NCBI GenBank assembly: GCA_013398615.1
Contig: VZSR01003282.1
Span: 3,137,605-3,201,604 of the forward strand
Direction: 5' to 3'
Length of the DNA stretch: 64,000 nucleotides
DNA from: Brachypodius melanocephalos
Lineage: Eukaryota; Chordata; Aves; Passeriformes; Pycnonotidae
The position numbers were made by a program, and so were the translations under genes. This document shows positions 22,961 through 34,410 of the stretch, in pieces. The notes under the pieces were generated by a model. The model did no database searches, was not told the origin of the DNA, and was given only the letters and a program-made list of their open reading frames with translations. Positions within the stretch are counted from its first letter, which is position 1; every line of letters starts with the position of its first letter.

Positions 22961-23694
22961 GGGTTTCAAGTGTATCCTCAACTCCCCCCCTCCCCACTCC
23001 TCCCCTCCTCCGGGTCATTATTTTCTTTCACTAAAACCTGTTTACTCGCCTCTTTGTTTTTTGACGTTAAACGAGTTTCCATCTCCTACTCCTGCGGATC
23101 TCTAAGAAATAGATAAACCATTATATTTCCCCCTTCCCCCCCTCCCGCTCGTATTTTAAAGCAGCGATCCTGACAGCAGTACTATTATTGCACTTTATGT
23201 TTTAGTGGATGTTTGCTGTTGCTAGTTACAGCAACACTTATCATAAGACAGCAAGAAAAGAGTAGTCCCTGGTAATTAAAGTAATGAAATATTCATTTAC
23301 TCTACCTTTTCAGTAGTCTCACAAATTAGGCTGCTACATTTAATGCCTGCACTGCCTCTGTTTTTATTATAATGGCAGCTTTCGCATCTGCAATTAGGAC
23401 TAATTCTGACAGTTACAATTTCTGAGGGATGGTAAACAGTGAACGAGATGTGCAGCAGTGGTATTACACGTGAAAAGCCCTTGTCTCTTTAACCTTGTTG
23501 TTTTTTTTTCTCGCAGAGGTTACCTTTTCCCGATGGTGCAAAATCGACTTGACATAACTGTTCATCAGTTTCAGGGTTTTCCCTGGAGGTATTTGCATCA
23601 AATCAGCCCAGTCAAGCTTCAAGTTGAAATTGGCAGCCCAGAAACTGACAGGGTAGGGACTGGGAAAGAGACAGCTAAAGTGCAGGCAGCGAGC

Positions 23695-23870
23695 TGACAG
23701 CAGCGGCGGGCAGGCAGGGGGAGAGGGCTCAGCACCCGGGGCTGCCGCCCCCCGCTCCCCCGGGTCCCCCCCGGTCACCCCCGGGCCCCCCCAGTCCCGC
23801 CCTGAGCCGCCACCGAGGGGCCGAGCCCCGGGAGCCCGCCCCGGTGCCCCGGGGAGGCCGGGCTGGGGAG
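23695..23870. promoter_or_regulatory. C-rich CpG block
   Basis: A GC-rich segment dominated by runs of C on the + strand (23748-23800), so the - strand is G-rich with quadruplex potential. It is separated from the 22240-22960 island by about 700 bp of AT-rich DNA and may be an outlying part of the same regulatory domain. Confidence 0.5.
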
Positions 23871-26238
23871 GGGGTGTGTGTCAAAACCCCCGTAAATTGG
23901 GGTGGGGGAAAAGAAAGTGTTGGGGAAAAGACAGAAGTGCCGAGCTGAAGTTGCTGGCGCTAACAAGCTTATTTTGCTGCTGTTCTTTACGGGGAGATGT
24001 TTTGCACTAGGGCTGTTGAGAGAAGTGACGGAAGAAGGTTGTTAATACCAATGAAAGCATATTTTGATCAGCTAAAAAAAAAAAAAAAAACCAAAACAAA
24101 ACCAAAACCAACCCAGAGAGACGTTCATCTGCAAAGATAATTGCATTAGAATCAAAACAAACATTTCCTTGAATATGTTATTTCATTTATCCTCTGTCAC
24201 GGGGAGGAGGGGGGTCTCCAAGCAGGATAACGTGAAAATTAATTTTTAATAGGTTTTTGGATAGATTTGGATTGTTCCCTGTGACACCCCTCCCACCCTG
24301 AAAGAATTTTACTTATTTGCAAATAATTCCAAATCTGATGTAGCGTGGAGAGGAGCAACACACCAAGGAACAGGCAACACCACCAAGACCCACTCCCTCC
24401 TTAGAGGTGAAAAAGAGCAAAACTGCGTTACTTTCCTGAGGAAGAAAGCTGACAATATATATCTTTTTCTCCCTAAATATATATCTGTGGTCTTTACCAG
24501 ATGATTAAAAATCCGTCTCACTTTTCCTACCAGACTTGTGCTAAAGTAAGCCTTGCTTTCAAACAGTTTTTCAGCTGTGTGTGTGACAGGCATTGGCTGA
24601 TCTGCTGATGCCCATTCGACAGGCACTGTTGAGCTAAAGTGGTGTGACGGCACAGTTTTGTTAAGCTGTGAACAAAGGGCTGGAGATGCCTCGCTGGCAT
24701 CATCCATGTGCATATTGGCCTTGTCACAGTTTTGCTTGATTTAATGCTCTGTTTATTCCTAGATATTAGAACTTAAATTCCAAACAATATGTTTTCGTAT
24801 ACTACGCACAAACTTTATTTTAAAGGCTTTTGCTCCCCAGAGCCACAGATTCGTTTGTCTGCCCGACACCCGTGCGGCAAACGCTTAAAACGTAGCTCCC
24901 AGAAAAGTAGGTGGCCGGTAGCCTCTTAACTGTTATCCAGTTAAAAAATGGGATTTCAGTTTTAAAAAGTCTTAGAAGGGTAAAAGATTTATTTCTTCTT
25001 TGATCATTTGTTGAGAGTTGTTATTTATTTCAACAGTGGATTTTCTTATAAGCTCCTAAGGAGAGGTTACTCCGTGTGCAGGCAGGGCGCGGGATGGACT
25101 TTTCCAGTGCCATATCATCCCAGCAGCGCTGCTGGGACAAAAGCAGTGTCTTGCAAGTACCTGTAAGCATAGTCAGAGAACTATTGACAGGCAGAGAGAC
25201 AGCTGGGTTGGTGGAAGGGAGCAGGAAACCGGATTAAGATTAGAATATATATCTCTATGTTCATTAGGTGGCCACAACTCTGTATCTCAGCAGTTCATCA
25301 AGAGAAAATGTGAGCATGTGGAGCTATATTTAGGCTTGGTTCTCTTCTCTTAGAGATGCTGCAGGCTGTATCTGGAGAAAGTTTTGGGTTTTTTCTCCCC
25401 TTCCTTGTCGCCTTTCTAAACTCCCTTCAGGTTTGCTGCAAGTGTTTGCTGAGAGATTAGTTAGGCAGCTTCCATGGCAGAGGTAGCCCTGGGAGGCAGC
25501 TTGTTGCTGGGAGGAATGCTCAGTAGGTCAATGCATGAAGATAGAAGGAGCTGCCCAACTGAGGCCAGGGATCAGGTATTTTCCTCTTTGTCTCCTACCA
25601 GAGACAAAGTGCTTATGGAAAGGTTTGTGGTGAGACATCAAATCCCAGCAGGAGCACAGATGTTCCCACTTTTACAGGCTTACCAATGAACACTTCAGCT
25701 TAAACAAGTTTATGGAATAAAAGATTTATTTCTTTTTCCTTAGTAGATGCAGCATCTTACTTGGACTGTGCAAAGATTTTATCACTGCAGCCACTCAGGG
25801 TCCTTTGGTCCAGGGCACGGGGCTTTACTCGAGGGCTGTGAGTAGGGATGGGAGAGATGGAAGGAGGGGGCGGAGGGAGCGCTCAGCAAAATGAAAGTAT
25901 TCCTTCTCCAAACAGTGCAGTCTACAGCCTAAATCTGAAATTGAATCTGCTGAGCAAAACCTGTACAATTTTTCTACCTGCCCTCAGTCTGCTTCCTTTC
26001 AGGGATGACAGTTTTACTAACTGAAATGAATGGGCTCTTTCGCTCGGGTACCTTTCCTCAGTGCGCGTTTACATCGAGTACTTCAAACACAGAGCTGGGT
26101 GATATATGTAGGGGGACAGCTTGCACAGAATAAGCTTTAATGGTTAATTTTTGTATAGCTTTATAAATGAAAGGGACTTAAACCTACTAGCAGTATAGAT
26201 CACCAGACCTTATGTGGTCTATTCTTCTCTAGATGCAC
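23871..26238. other. ZEB2: intron 2 AT-rich unique sequence
   Basis: No gene or recognisable repeat apart from a 17-A run with an A/C-rich tail (24074-24110) and short TA-rich motifs near 24455-24490. Isolated open frames here are short and featureless. Confidence 0.55.
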
Positions 26239-26298
26239 AAGAGATTTACGTGCCTAAGTCCCATAAGAGTTAATGGGAGTTACGCATGTAAATCTCTT
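26239..26298. repeat. 60-bp imperfect palindrome (foldback/MITE-like)
   Basis: The left arm 26239-26264 (AAGAGATTTACGTGCC...) is the reverse complement of 26273-26298 at 23 of 26 positions, with an 8-bp loop (AAGAGTTA). Outside it, GTCTATT near 26217 and AATAGAC near 26311 continue the inverted symmetry with gaps. The core phrase CCTAAGTCCCAT...ATGGGAGTTA resembles ancient dispersed amniote repeats I recall from turtles and crocodilians. Best explained as an old non-autonomous palindromic element, family unnamed. Confidence 0.6.
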
Positions 26299-29200
26299 CC
26301 ACAGTGAGATAATAGACCCTTTTATGTATGGATAGCTGGATTCTTACAAAAATCACCTACTGAACAGTAGACTTTATGTCCTGCCTTCTTAACAAATATT
26401 TATAAAGCGAGCAGGCCAGCAGATGAGACCAGGAGCCCCCCAAGTTGCCTCCAAATCACAGAGACCCCTGTGCTCCCATGGAGACAGTCCCGGGTCTGCC
26501 TCATCCTTGTCCTTCCTGGTCTCAGTGCACTGTGGGTGACATTTCTGGTCTGGTTGGGATGTGGTCTCACAGAGGCTGTTGTGGTGTCTCACTTCTTGGC
26601 AAGCCCTGCTTGGTGGAGCCTTCTTGCTCCGTGGATTGCACAGAAGATTGGGAGGGTGAGAGCTGCCACCTCTCTTCTGTAAATGTCAGGGTGCACCTTC
26701 CCTGTGTCCCTGCCTCTCAACCCACCTCTGCTGAAGTATTTACAGCCCCAAGGTGGGAGACCCCCAGCAGGATAGTTCCGGGTCACTGGTAGAGCGCAGT
26801 GGTGGTGGCACTGTGTCCCAAAGCCCAAGCTGCTAGTGCTGCACATCTGCTCCCTTCCCGCTCCGGTCTGACCTCACTCCCTGGAAAAGCCAGCAGGCTT
26901 TGCCTCCAATGGGAACGGTCTGGCGCTTCTCCGTGGGGATATATACATATATATACATAACTTGGGTGATCTGTGTCTGCCAACCATGAGTCAGATGGAG
27001 ATCTTTTCCCCCTGTAACGTGTAGCTGGAGATAGCCGGTGCCGCAGCACACGCGTGTCAGGAGCGATCCCCGAGTTCCGTGAGCCGCCGCTCTTTTTGCC
27101 ATCATTGTTTCTTTCCATCACTCGCCCGCTCCTTCCCGATAGCCATCTGAGGGAGGTGGGCAAGCTGCAGACTTGCCAGCCCTCAGCTCCCAGGCCTGGC
27201 AAAGCATATTCTGAAAAAAAAAAAAAAAAGAAAGAAACCTCTAACCCTTACACTGTGAGACTATCAGATTAAATCCAAGGGTTTCTACCAGCGGCGGGAT
27301 GGGAAAAGCCCATTGTTTGTTGATTATCGTATCATCAGCCGCGGCTGATATGAGGATGCTCAAGGAAAACACACTTTGGTTACAGTTGATTTTCAGATTC
27401 CAAAATGGTGCTGCAAAGTCTGTGCATGCCTAATTATATTTTATGCTAGGCTGTGCAATACAAAATGTATGCTGCAGCAATCAGTGAGTTAACAGTATCA
27501 ATCAATTTGTAAACAGATGAAGTCACTCATTCCCAAACTGGTTTTCCAAAAACAATTACTAAATTACAATAGAAAAAAATTGTACAGTTACTGTATTTGT
27601 GTGCTGTGTTACAATCAACATACCAGGGAAACAAAACAATTTAATGCAGAAAAATCATCATTCATCTATATTATAATTGCTTCTTTTTCACATCTACAGG
27701 GCGGTTAATTAAAATTGTGATTAAATGCGGTCGCGCTGCCTAAGATGTCTTGCCCAAAACAGGTGGTACAGAATTTAAAAGTAAAAAAAATGTAATTAGC
27801 ATTGGAAATTGAGAAATTGCCTGTAAGAATCAGTGTTAATTTCAGTCAGTGATGAGGTAATTTATAAATGAATGCAGTGGAGGCTGTGCAAATGCACAAT
27901 TGCCTTCCTGCCTATTCTTAGCATTCTCAGCATGCAGGTGAAAATGTTTTCAAAATATTGAGGTAATTTGAAAATCAATCCGTGCATTCCATATCTTTCT
28001 TCCTCCCCAGTCGCAGAAAACGCTGAACGAATGCTGCCAGAGATGGCACAATGCATCAGTTCTACACTTTTTGGGGAGTGATATTCCGTGTGTCGTGGCG
28101 TCAGTTGGAGTTTAACTACACCAAATGTTTGGCTAAGATCCTTTACAAAGGCCAAAAATGTTGATTGAAGTCTCCAGTAATCCAGAATGTCTTCAGCTCC
28201 GGTGTGTGTTTGAACAACGAGGTATCAAAAAAGAGTAACAGCAACCTGCAGTGAGTTGAAATAGTGGAGCAGAGATACCATGAAATAAAAGAGATGCTAA
28301 TACGGCACGGAAATCATAATGATTTCTCGTTTAAAATTAGTACAGCACACTCGAAAAGCCTCGGTAGTACTGATGCTTTCTGTGGGAACTCTCTTTTTCA
28401 ACATGCATTTCAAATTTCATCCTGCAACCATGAAAGAATTGTTAACTAGGTTATGCATACAGAGATTTTCCCTGAGATGAACTTTGTTTATCGGCATTTT
28501 GGTGCTTTCTCCTGAACTTTCAGCTAGCAAATGAGAAATGCTAATTCCTAACAACAACAAAATAATACGACCTGCAGATACAAAAAGCTGCAGGCAAACC
28601 TGACAACAAACAGATATTAAAGATTTAAAATCTTCTTGACAGTCCAAAAAAAAAAAATATATCCAAGGCACACATTGCTGGAACTGACATTTCCATGATT
28701 TGCACAGTCCTCGTCCCCCTGCTCAACTCCACAGAGAGCCCTGGCTTAGCTGTCCCCCCATCCATTTAAAAATAACTCAGACTTTCGATAACGTGGATTG
28801 CTGGGCTGGAATATGGAAAAGCAGTTGGAGTTTTTGAGGAGAGACTTACAGGTGTTGGTATCAGGTTGCTCTAAAACACGAGCACAGTGGCTTTTGAACA
28901 GAACATGCTTTAATTAAAGCAAGCTGGTCTTCCTGCAGAAAGCCTGATCTACCCATGTAATTTAACTATTGAAGCCCTTTCTATTAATTTTTCCTTGACA
29001 TATAATAATGAACTTTTCTTCTGGCTGACACTTGCTTGTGGGCTTTTTTTTTTTTTTTTCTTTTGATAAGCCCTGTGCACTTCAGAGGCGACTTTGACGC
29101 TATTTAATTTACTCATACAAAAACCCCTGCAAAGGGATTAGGCCCATGAAGGGACAAGGGGAAGGCCACACCGTGCTGGTCCATGCTGGACTGCTGGGAT

Positions 29201-29310
29201 GCTGCTGGGAGGCTGCAGCCAGGCTGGGCAGAGGATGAGGGTGGATATGTGGTGGGATGTTCTCCCAGCCCCAGCCCCGTGCTGGGGAAGGTGAGTGCAG
29301 CATCAAGTGC
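26299..29310. other. ZEB2: intron 2 unique sequence with retained-CpG patch
   Basis: No exon is seen. Includes short TA repeats (26940-26958), a 17-A run (27213-27229), and at 27334-27349 a perfect 16-bp palindrome ATCAGCCGCGGCTGAT with a GTTTGTTGATTATCG segment beside it. Much of 27300-28200 is AT-rich with homeodomain-type cores and looks like non-repeat regulatory DNA, but conservation cannot be judged from one genome. Confidence 0.5.
27334..27349. promoter_or_regulatory. perfect 16-bp palindrome with SacII core
   Basis: ATCAGCCGCGGCTGAT equals its own reverse complement and contains two CpGs in a CpG-poor stretch. Dyad symmetry of this length can reflect a dimeric protein site. No known factor is assigned. 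Confidence 0.5.
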
Positions 29311-29429
29311 TCTCCAGCAAGTCAATTAACCTCACCGTGCTCATTTTCTCTGTCTATGAGACAGGGAAACACTGCTGAACTCATTCACAGGGCTTTTGCA
29401 GAGCTTAATATCTCCAAAGCACTCTGCCA
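29311..29429 (+). mobile_element. MIR-like ancient SINE fragment
   Basis: The order of motifs follows the MIR/CORE-SINE consensus as I remember it: AAGTCAATTAACCTC, then a pyrimidine-rich CATTTTCTCTGTCTATGAGA (C/T-rich then 'tctgtaaaatg'-like), then ACTCATTCACAGGGCTTTTG, then CTCCAAAGCACTCTGCC. Divergence is high, as expected for an amniote-ancestral SINE. Confirmation needs a profile search. Confidence 0.45.
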
Positions 29430-30339
29430 TTCTGTGGGACTGAGGAAGAGCAAGTATCATCCGTTGTTTCGTCAGAGGGCGAGCGGATGCCAAGGAATTT
29501 GTCTGAGAAAATTACGGATGTATGTTCCTAATAACCAGAATCTCAGAGTTTATTATACACCTGGTTATTCTAATTTAGAGGATGATACTGCTTTTAACTG
29601 CCTCCCCCCTCCCCAGTTTTCTGCTACTGAATATAAAGAAGCGAAGGGTAATCACTGAAGCAATGATGATTATTGACTGAAAGGTATTTTACAGTCTGAG
29701 CTCTGTTATGTGGAGCTTAGCAAGCAGCTGCACTGGTGCATCTGAGCTCCTTATTTTGGTTTAGGGGTTCTAAAAATACATCAAAATCCCAGTGGACTGG
29801 CATAGGTGCAAATCCTGACCCAGCTGCAGTTGATGGGGATACCTGGGTGACTGGGTGGACATGGAACTGCAAAGTAGGGTCTGATGCCCATGACTGGTTT
29901 TAGTGGAAAACTGCAGGATCAAGCTGGTTTGGAAATTCAGGCTCATCAAACCAAGCCTAAGTTTGGGCTTTTTCTTTTCTGTCCTGTGTGAACTCAAAGG
30001 AAAGCAGGAGCTCAGGTACTGCTCTGCTGCCATATGCCAGTCCTCAACCCTAGCCACATCTTTGAAGTTTTCTGGGCCTGTTCCCATGAGGAAAGACCAA
30101 ATGCCATGAGAAACATGAGCAGGATTTGGCCCCGAACAGGCAGTGCTTACTACTGGATAAACTGAGCCATGGCTATTGTAGTGGTGGGGAAGTGGGGAAG
30201 TGCAGTGAAGGAAAAGTAGCTTCGCAGATTCCTAAAATAGAAAGTAAACGTAAATATTTCTACTTTGCATGTCAGATTTCAATCACTTCTCAAAACAACT
30301 GAGCTTCTTGATTTAATTAATTACGGCTTCTTCTTCTCT

Positions 30340-30345
30340 TTTTTT

Positions 30346-30380
<35 letters not shown>
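30340..30380. repeat. T11 followed by (GT)15 microsatellite
   Basis: A T run at 30340-30350 is followed by fifteen exact GT units (30351-30380). A pure dinucleotide array like this is expected to vary in length between individuals and could serve as a marker. Confidence 0.95.
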
Positions 30381-30381
<1 letters not shown>

Positions 30382-30767
30382 TTCAGAAAGAGCCAAATGA
30401 AAATATCCTCTTTGTTTCCCCTTTGGAACTACTGGAGCTTTCCTCGAGTTTTAACTCTTCCTCCACCCCAACACCCCCAGCCTTCGTTTTTCTATGCTCA
30501 TCTTATCGCTGCTGTCCCATGGCAAGCCCCAAAGCTTGGAACATTTTGTAACGACTATGTGACAAATTGTTGGGCTTTTATTCACGTTGGACATCTTTTG
30601 CCAGGGCTGCTTGTTGTTTTTTCTGTTTGGTTGTGTCATGGGACCAAAGGTGGCTGCTTTTGTGCAGCATGTCAAATCTGGTTAACATGCAGCCATTTAT
30701 CTTTAAAACCCACTCCTGCACAATGGCAGGGGTATACTGGGCCACTTGTATGGGCTCCAAGCATCAA

Positions 30768-30799
30768 ATATATATATACATACATATATATATATATAC
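30768..30799. repeat. (TA)n microsatellite with two CA interruptions
   Basis: Alternating TA with interruptions at about 30779 and 30783. Such tracts melt easily and can extrude as cruciforms. Confidence 0.9.
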
Positions 30800-33269
30800 T
30801 AATTTTTTTCTGTGCCATCCTCTCTATATGTGTGGATGCACCCCAGGCTGAGGCACTGCAGTGAGCAGGTCATGCAGCAGACAGGATGTTTCATAATTTT
30901 GGGAACCTTCTAGAGACAAATTGTACAGGGCAAGTGTAGTGTAACTGAACTGCTGGTTGCCCAGCGAAGTGTAGAAAATCAGATACAGCACAGCCTGAAA
31001 GAATGAAACAAGAATTCATATCTATGTATGTACATGGTACTTTATAAACAATTCATATGCAGAGAAAACCACATTTATTCTCTTTTTCTCTGCTTATATT
31101 TGAGGATTGAGCATGGGGTGTGTGTGTATAAATGTGTTTCTGTGCATGGTATATATTCATACAAATAATATGCCACGGGATATGGGAATAGTTGTATGTG
31201 TGATGCATTTATATGCATAAGTGGTAGGTTTGCAGGTTAATGCCTGCTTGACTCTCTGTGTGTGTGTGTAAATGATGGAAAGGTGCTCAGCACGATGAAA
31301 AGATGAATTATCCTAGAAATAAAATAAAAAAGCCCCAAATTTCCACAGCAAAGTTTGCCGTGGGTGTTTTTCTAATATTTAAGTCAGGCAGAAACCCTTC
31401 TGATGAGCATGATTTCCTTATAGATATGGCAATAATTATCAAAGAAGCTGAGAAAGAAATGGGAAAGTTTGAATCATCAGGAAAATGAGGGCTGGCTGCT
31501 AAGTCTTGGTGCCTTTTTGCAGTTGAAGCATTTGAGATAGCGGGACTCAATGTTTTTTTAATGATTTGCTGTGTTGTGTAATAATTATACATATAGTGCA
31601 GTGAGGTTACTTGGAGAAACACCGTGCTATGTATGGGGATTTTTTTTTGAGTAAAGGACCCAGGAGATTGGTTTTCACTTTGAAAACAATCCCTAATATC
31701 AGGAAAATGCTCTGTTTGTTTATGCGTACATAATGCAAGTTTGTCCGCCTGGGAACTGCAGCAAATGGGAGAAGTATGCATGGATTTCACAGGTAACAGG
31801 ATTACGTGGGCACATAATTGATCCATTTGGAGAAAAAAATGACAGTGCTCTAAAGATGCCTAGGCTTTGGAGATGGAGTTTATGAAACAGGCATTTGTAA
31901 ATTCAAAGGAATCAATATGTCAATTTTATTACATCTCAGGACCAGCTGGGCATTAAAGGAGCAGTAGCCTTTTTAAAATTGCAGCTGCGTATTCTTGCAT
32001 TGTGTACCTTTCTTAAAAGGCTTTGAATTTCAGAAAATGTACTTTTAGCAGCGCTTTGCACCTTTTCAGTGGCTGGTCTGCATGGACGAAAAAAAAAAAG
32101 ACACAAAACATTATATTGTGTTGGTTTTCCTCTTAAGCCTCAATTGGTAAAAACTGCCAGGCTTCAATTATACCGTGCAAAATTCTTACTAATAAACATA
32201 CACATGGAAGGAGGTAAATGCTTGTTCCTATCCCAGAGGTTGAAAAAAATATTTGAGGTTTTACATCGAGGGCTCAGCACATGTTGCAGGGGCAGCGTTA
32301 TAACATGAGATACCTGAAAACATCCATTAAATACTGCACATGAAATATGGTCTGAATCATTGTAAAATGATATTTTCTCTTCCTTCTCAGTAGAGTTTAA
32401 ACCCTAAGATGATTAAATTTAGTGAAAAGCTTGGGGTTTTTTCCCGGAGGACTGCAGTCTTCAGCTGTCTAGGTTTGGAAATGCAACTTTTCACACAAAT
32501 TTGCGATGTGCAGATGTTGAATGCAATTTGGGTTGTGGCAGTGGTTTGTGCCCATGGGCTCTCAGGGCCACCCCAAAGAGGCTCTGAATCCCAAAAATTC
32601 ATTCTCAAAGAATTAATAGTTTTGCCTTTGGAGAGCAGGTTATCCAAGGAACAATTGTGGCTTTCCAGAATACATTGCACACTCCTCTACCTGAAAGGAA
32701 TTTGAGTGATGGCTGTGTTGGTAAAATCCATGAACGTCTCAAGCTTTCAATAGATACCATGTTTTCTTCTCTCCTCTGTTTGCTGATGGCTACAGCTATT
32801 CTGCAACTCCAAACTGATTATTAACAGTGCCAAAACAATCACTGATTTGGGGTACCAATCTCTGGACAACTCTAGTGCTTTCCACTGAAAATACACTTAA
32901 AATATTTGAGACTTCGAGTCCAAAGAAAGAGGTACCTGAGATTAATAACTCCTGCTCTCTGAGACTTCTTTGTTTTCTCGGTTTCTCCTTCATCATGACT
33001 CTCTCTGATCTTCTGTAATGTTCCTCCATCTCCTTTTGCACAGTTTCTTTTTGTTTGAGCTCACACTTTTCAGGCCAGCCTGGCTACAGACAAGGTCTCT
33101 CTATGGTGCTCCAACCTGCACAGTAATTCTACTTTTTTCTTGCTTGAGGATCTCTGCTTTCCACAAGGTATGGTTACAGTCTTTCTCTGGTGGTCTGCTA
33201 ACATTTAACCATGGAGATGTAAATTAAATCATGGGAGATTGTATCATAAATGGGCTTATTATCATCAGA

Positions 33270-33335
33270 GAATCATAAGATCATCAAATGGTTTGGGTTG
33301 GAAGGGACCGTAAAGATCATCTAGTTCTAACCAAT
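33270..33335 (-). mobile_element. CR1 LINE fragment (3' end), minus strand
   Basis: Reads GAATCATAAGATCATCAAAT, then GGTTTGGGTTGGAAGGGACC, then TAAAGATCATCTAGTT. This is the reverse complement of the CR1 3' end, including the degenerate ATTCT-type terminal repeat at its left edge. Only about 66 bp remain. It is inverted relative to the copy at 33809-33925. Confidence 0.9.
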
Positions 33336-33808
33336 GTATAAAGTAGGTGGAGTATTCTATATACTTCTATTCTACTACAGCTTCATCTCCCCTCAACAGA
33401 CGCATATGTGAATATGATAGAGTTAAAAGTCAAGTTTTCCCTGAAAGAGTGTGGAAAAGTAGACACAAACAATACCAGCTGGCTAAGCAGTGTTTTGTGG
33501 TCAGAGACTTAGCATGAATTAAAACTTCATTGTGAATGATGTACTTTTAAAATATTTTTAAAAAAATATTCATGTACTAAAGAAGATATGGAAAAATAGG
33601 TTCATGGTGTTTTCATAGAAAGTTTTGGCATCATAGAAAATACAGATGAACACCTGCCAAGCAGTGATTCTCAGAACTGATGTGAATACACAGAAATTGA
33701 GTGGATGGAAACGATAAAAACTCAATAGACAGGAGTTTATGAAATTTTAGAAGTAAGACTTCCTTTCATTGTAGCTTTGCCTGCATGCTTGGGTGTAAAA
33801 GGTGTCAT
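33336..33808. other. spacer between two inverted CR1 fragments
   Basis: AT-rich sequence with no recognisable gene or element. It would form the loop if the flanking inverted CR1 ends pair in the transcript. Confidence 0.5.
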
Positions 33809-33925
33809 GTTGGATAGGGTTTGGAGCCACCTGGTCTAGTGGAAGGTGTCCCTGCCCATGACAGGGGGTTGGAACTGGATGATCTTTAAGGTCCCTTCTA
33901 ACCCAAACCATTGCGTGATTCTATG
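33809..33925 (+). mobile_element. CR1 LINE fragment (3' end), plus strand
   Basis: Contains, in order, TTGGATAGGGTTTGGAGCCA, CCTGGTCTAGTGGAAGGTGT, CCCTGCCCATGACAGGGGG, TTGGAACTGGATGATCTTTA, AGGTCCCTTCTAACCCAAAC and the terminal GATTCTATG. This is the standard avian CR1 3' end, 5'-truncated and coding nothing. It is the best-preserved CR1 piece in the window. Confidence 0.93.
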
Positions 33926-34289
33926 TACACACCTGGTTCATCTCAGCCCTCCAACGGTGATGAGATGTTCGCACAAGCTTAGTTGTAACTGCTCTAAATT
34001 CACATTTTCTAAGCCCCACTGCAATCTTCACTCAAAAGATGTCATTCCTTTCCATGCTCAATAGAGGAGAGCAGACGAAGATAGGAAGAGTTGAAGGGAC
34101 TTGGTCAAGGCATCCCAGCTGGAAGCAGCTGGAACTAAAACCCAAAAACTAATAAAATCAGAGGTCGTATTATGATCCTGGTTACCTCTGCACAGTCCCA
34201 GAGCCACTTAGTGGGTGGGCATCCTTTACATTTTGTTCATTCTTTGACTCTAGAAGCAGAACAAGGCCTCCCAATGATAGGGTGGAAAA

Positions 34290-34410
34290 ATGGCGGAACA
34301 CAACCCCGCCATCGACCTGACTGATGGTCCTTCCACCAAGATCACAGCAGCTCCTTCAGAGACTTTTACAGTCTCTGCAGAAGTGTGGGAGGCGCTGCCA
34401 ATATCCGCAG
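34290..34410. repeat. short-hairpin cluster preceding tandem hairpin repeat
   Basis: Two perfect stem-loops occur in succession: ATGGCGG/CCGCCAT (34290-34312, 7-bp stem) and CAGAGACT/AGTCTCTG (34357-34377, 8-bp stem, 5-nt loop). A third, TGCCAAT/ATTGGCA (34396-34420, 7-bp stem), overlaps the start of the next feature. The segment keeps several CpGs. Origin unknown; it may be part of the same element as 34411-34586. Confidence 0.55.

Larger units (their letters stand above)
29430..33269. other. ZEB2: intron 2 unique sequence with GT and TA microsatellites
   Basis: No gene is seen. The notable simple repeats, (GT)n at 30351-30380 and (TA)n at 30768-30799, are listed separately. The remainder is AT-rich single-copy-looking sequence. 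Confidence 0.55.

Noticed and set aside
22148..23116. Long open frames in several phases on both strands (up to 291 codons)
   Set aside because: Simultaneous openness in most frames is a composition effect of the CpG island. No conserved motif is visible.
29580..29660. Segment with GAGGATGATACT considered as the next ZEB2 exon
   Set aside because: The surrounding frame does not give the expected VNYDN or ETDEED residues and there is no phase-matched acceptor.
30768..30799. TATA-box-like sequence
   Set aside because: It is a TA microsatellite with no downstream initiator, CpG island or exon.
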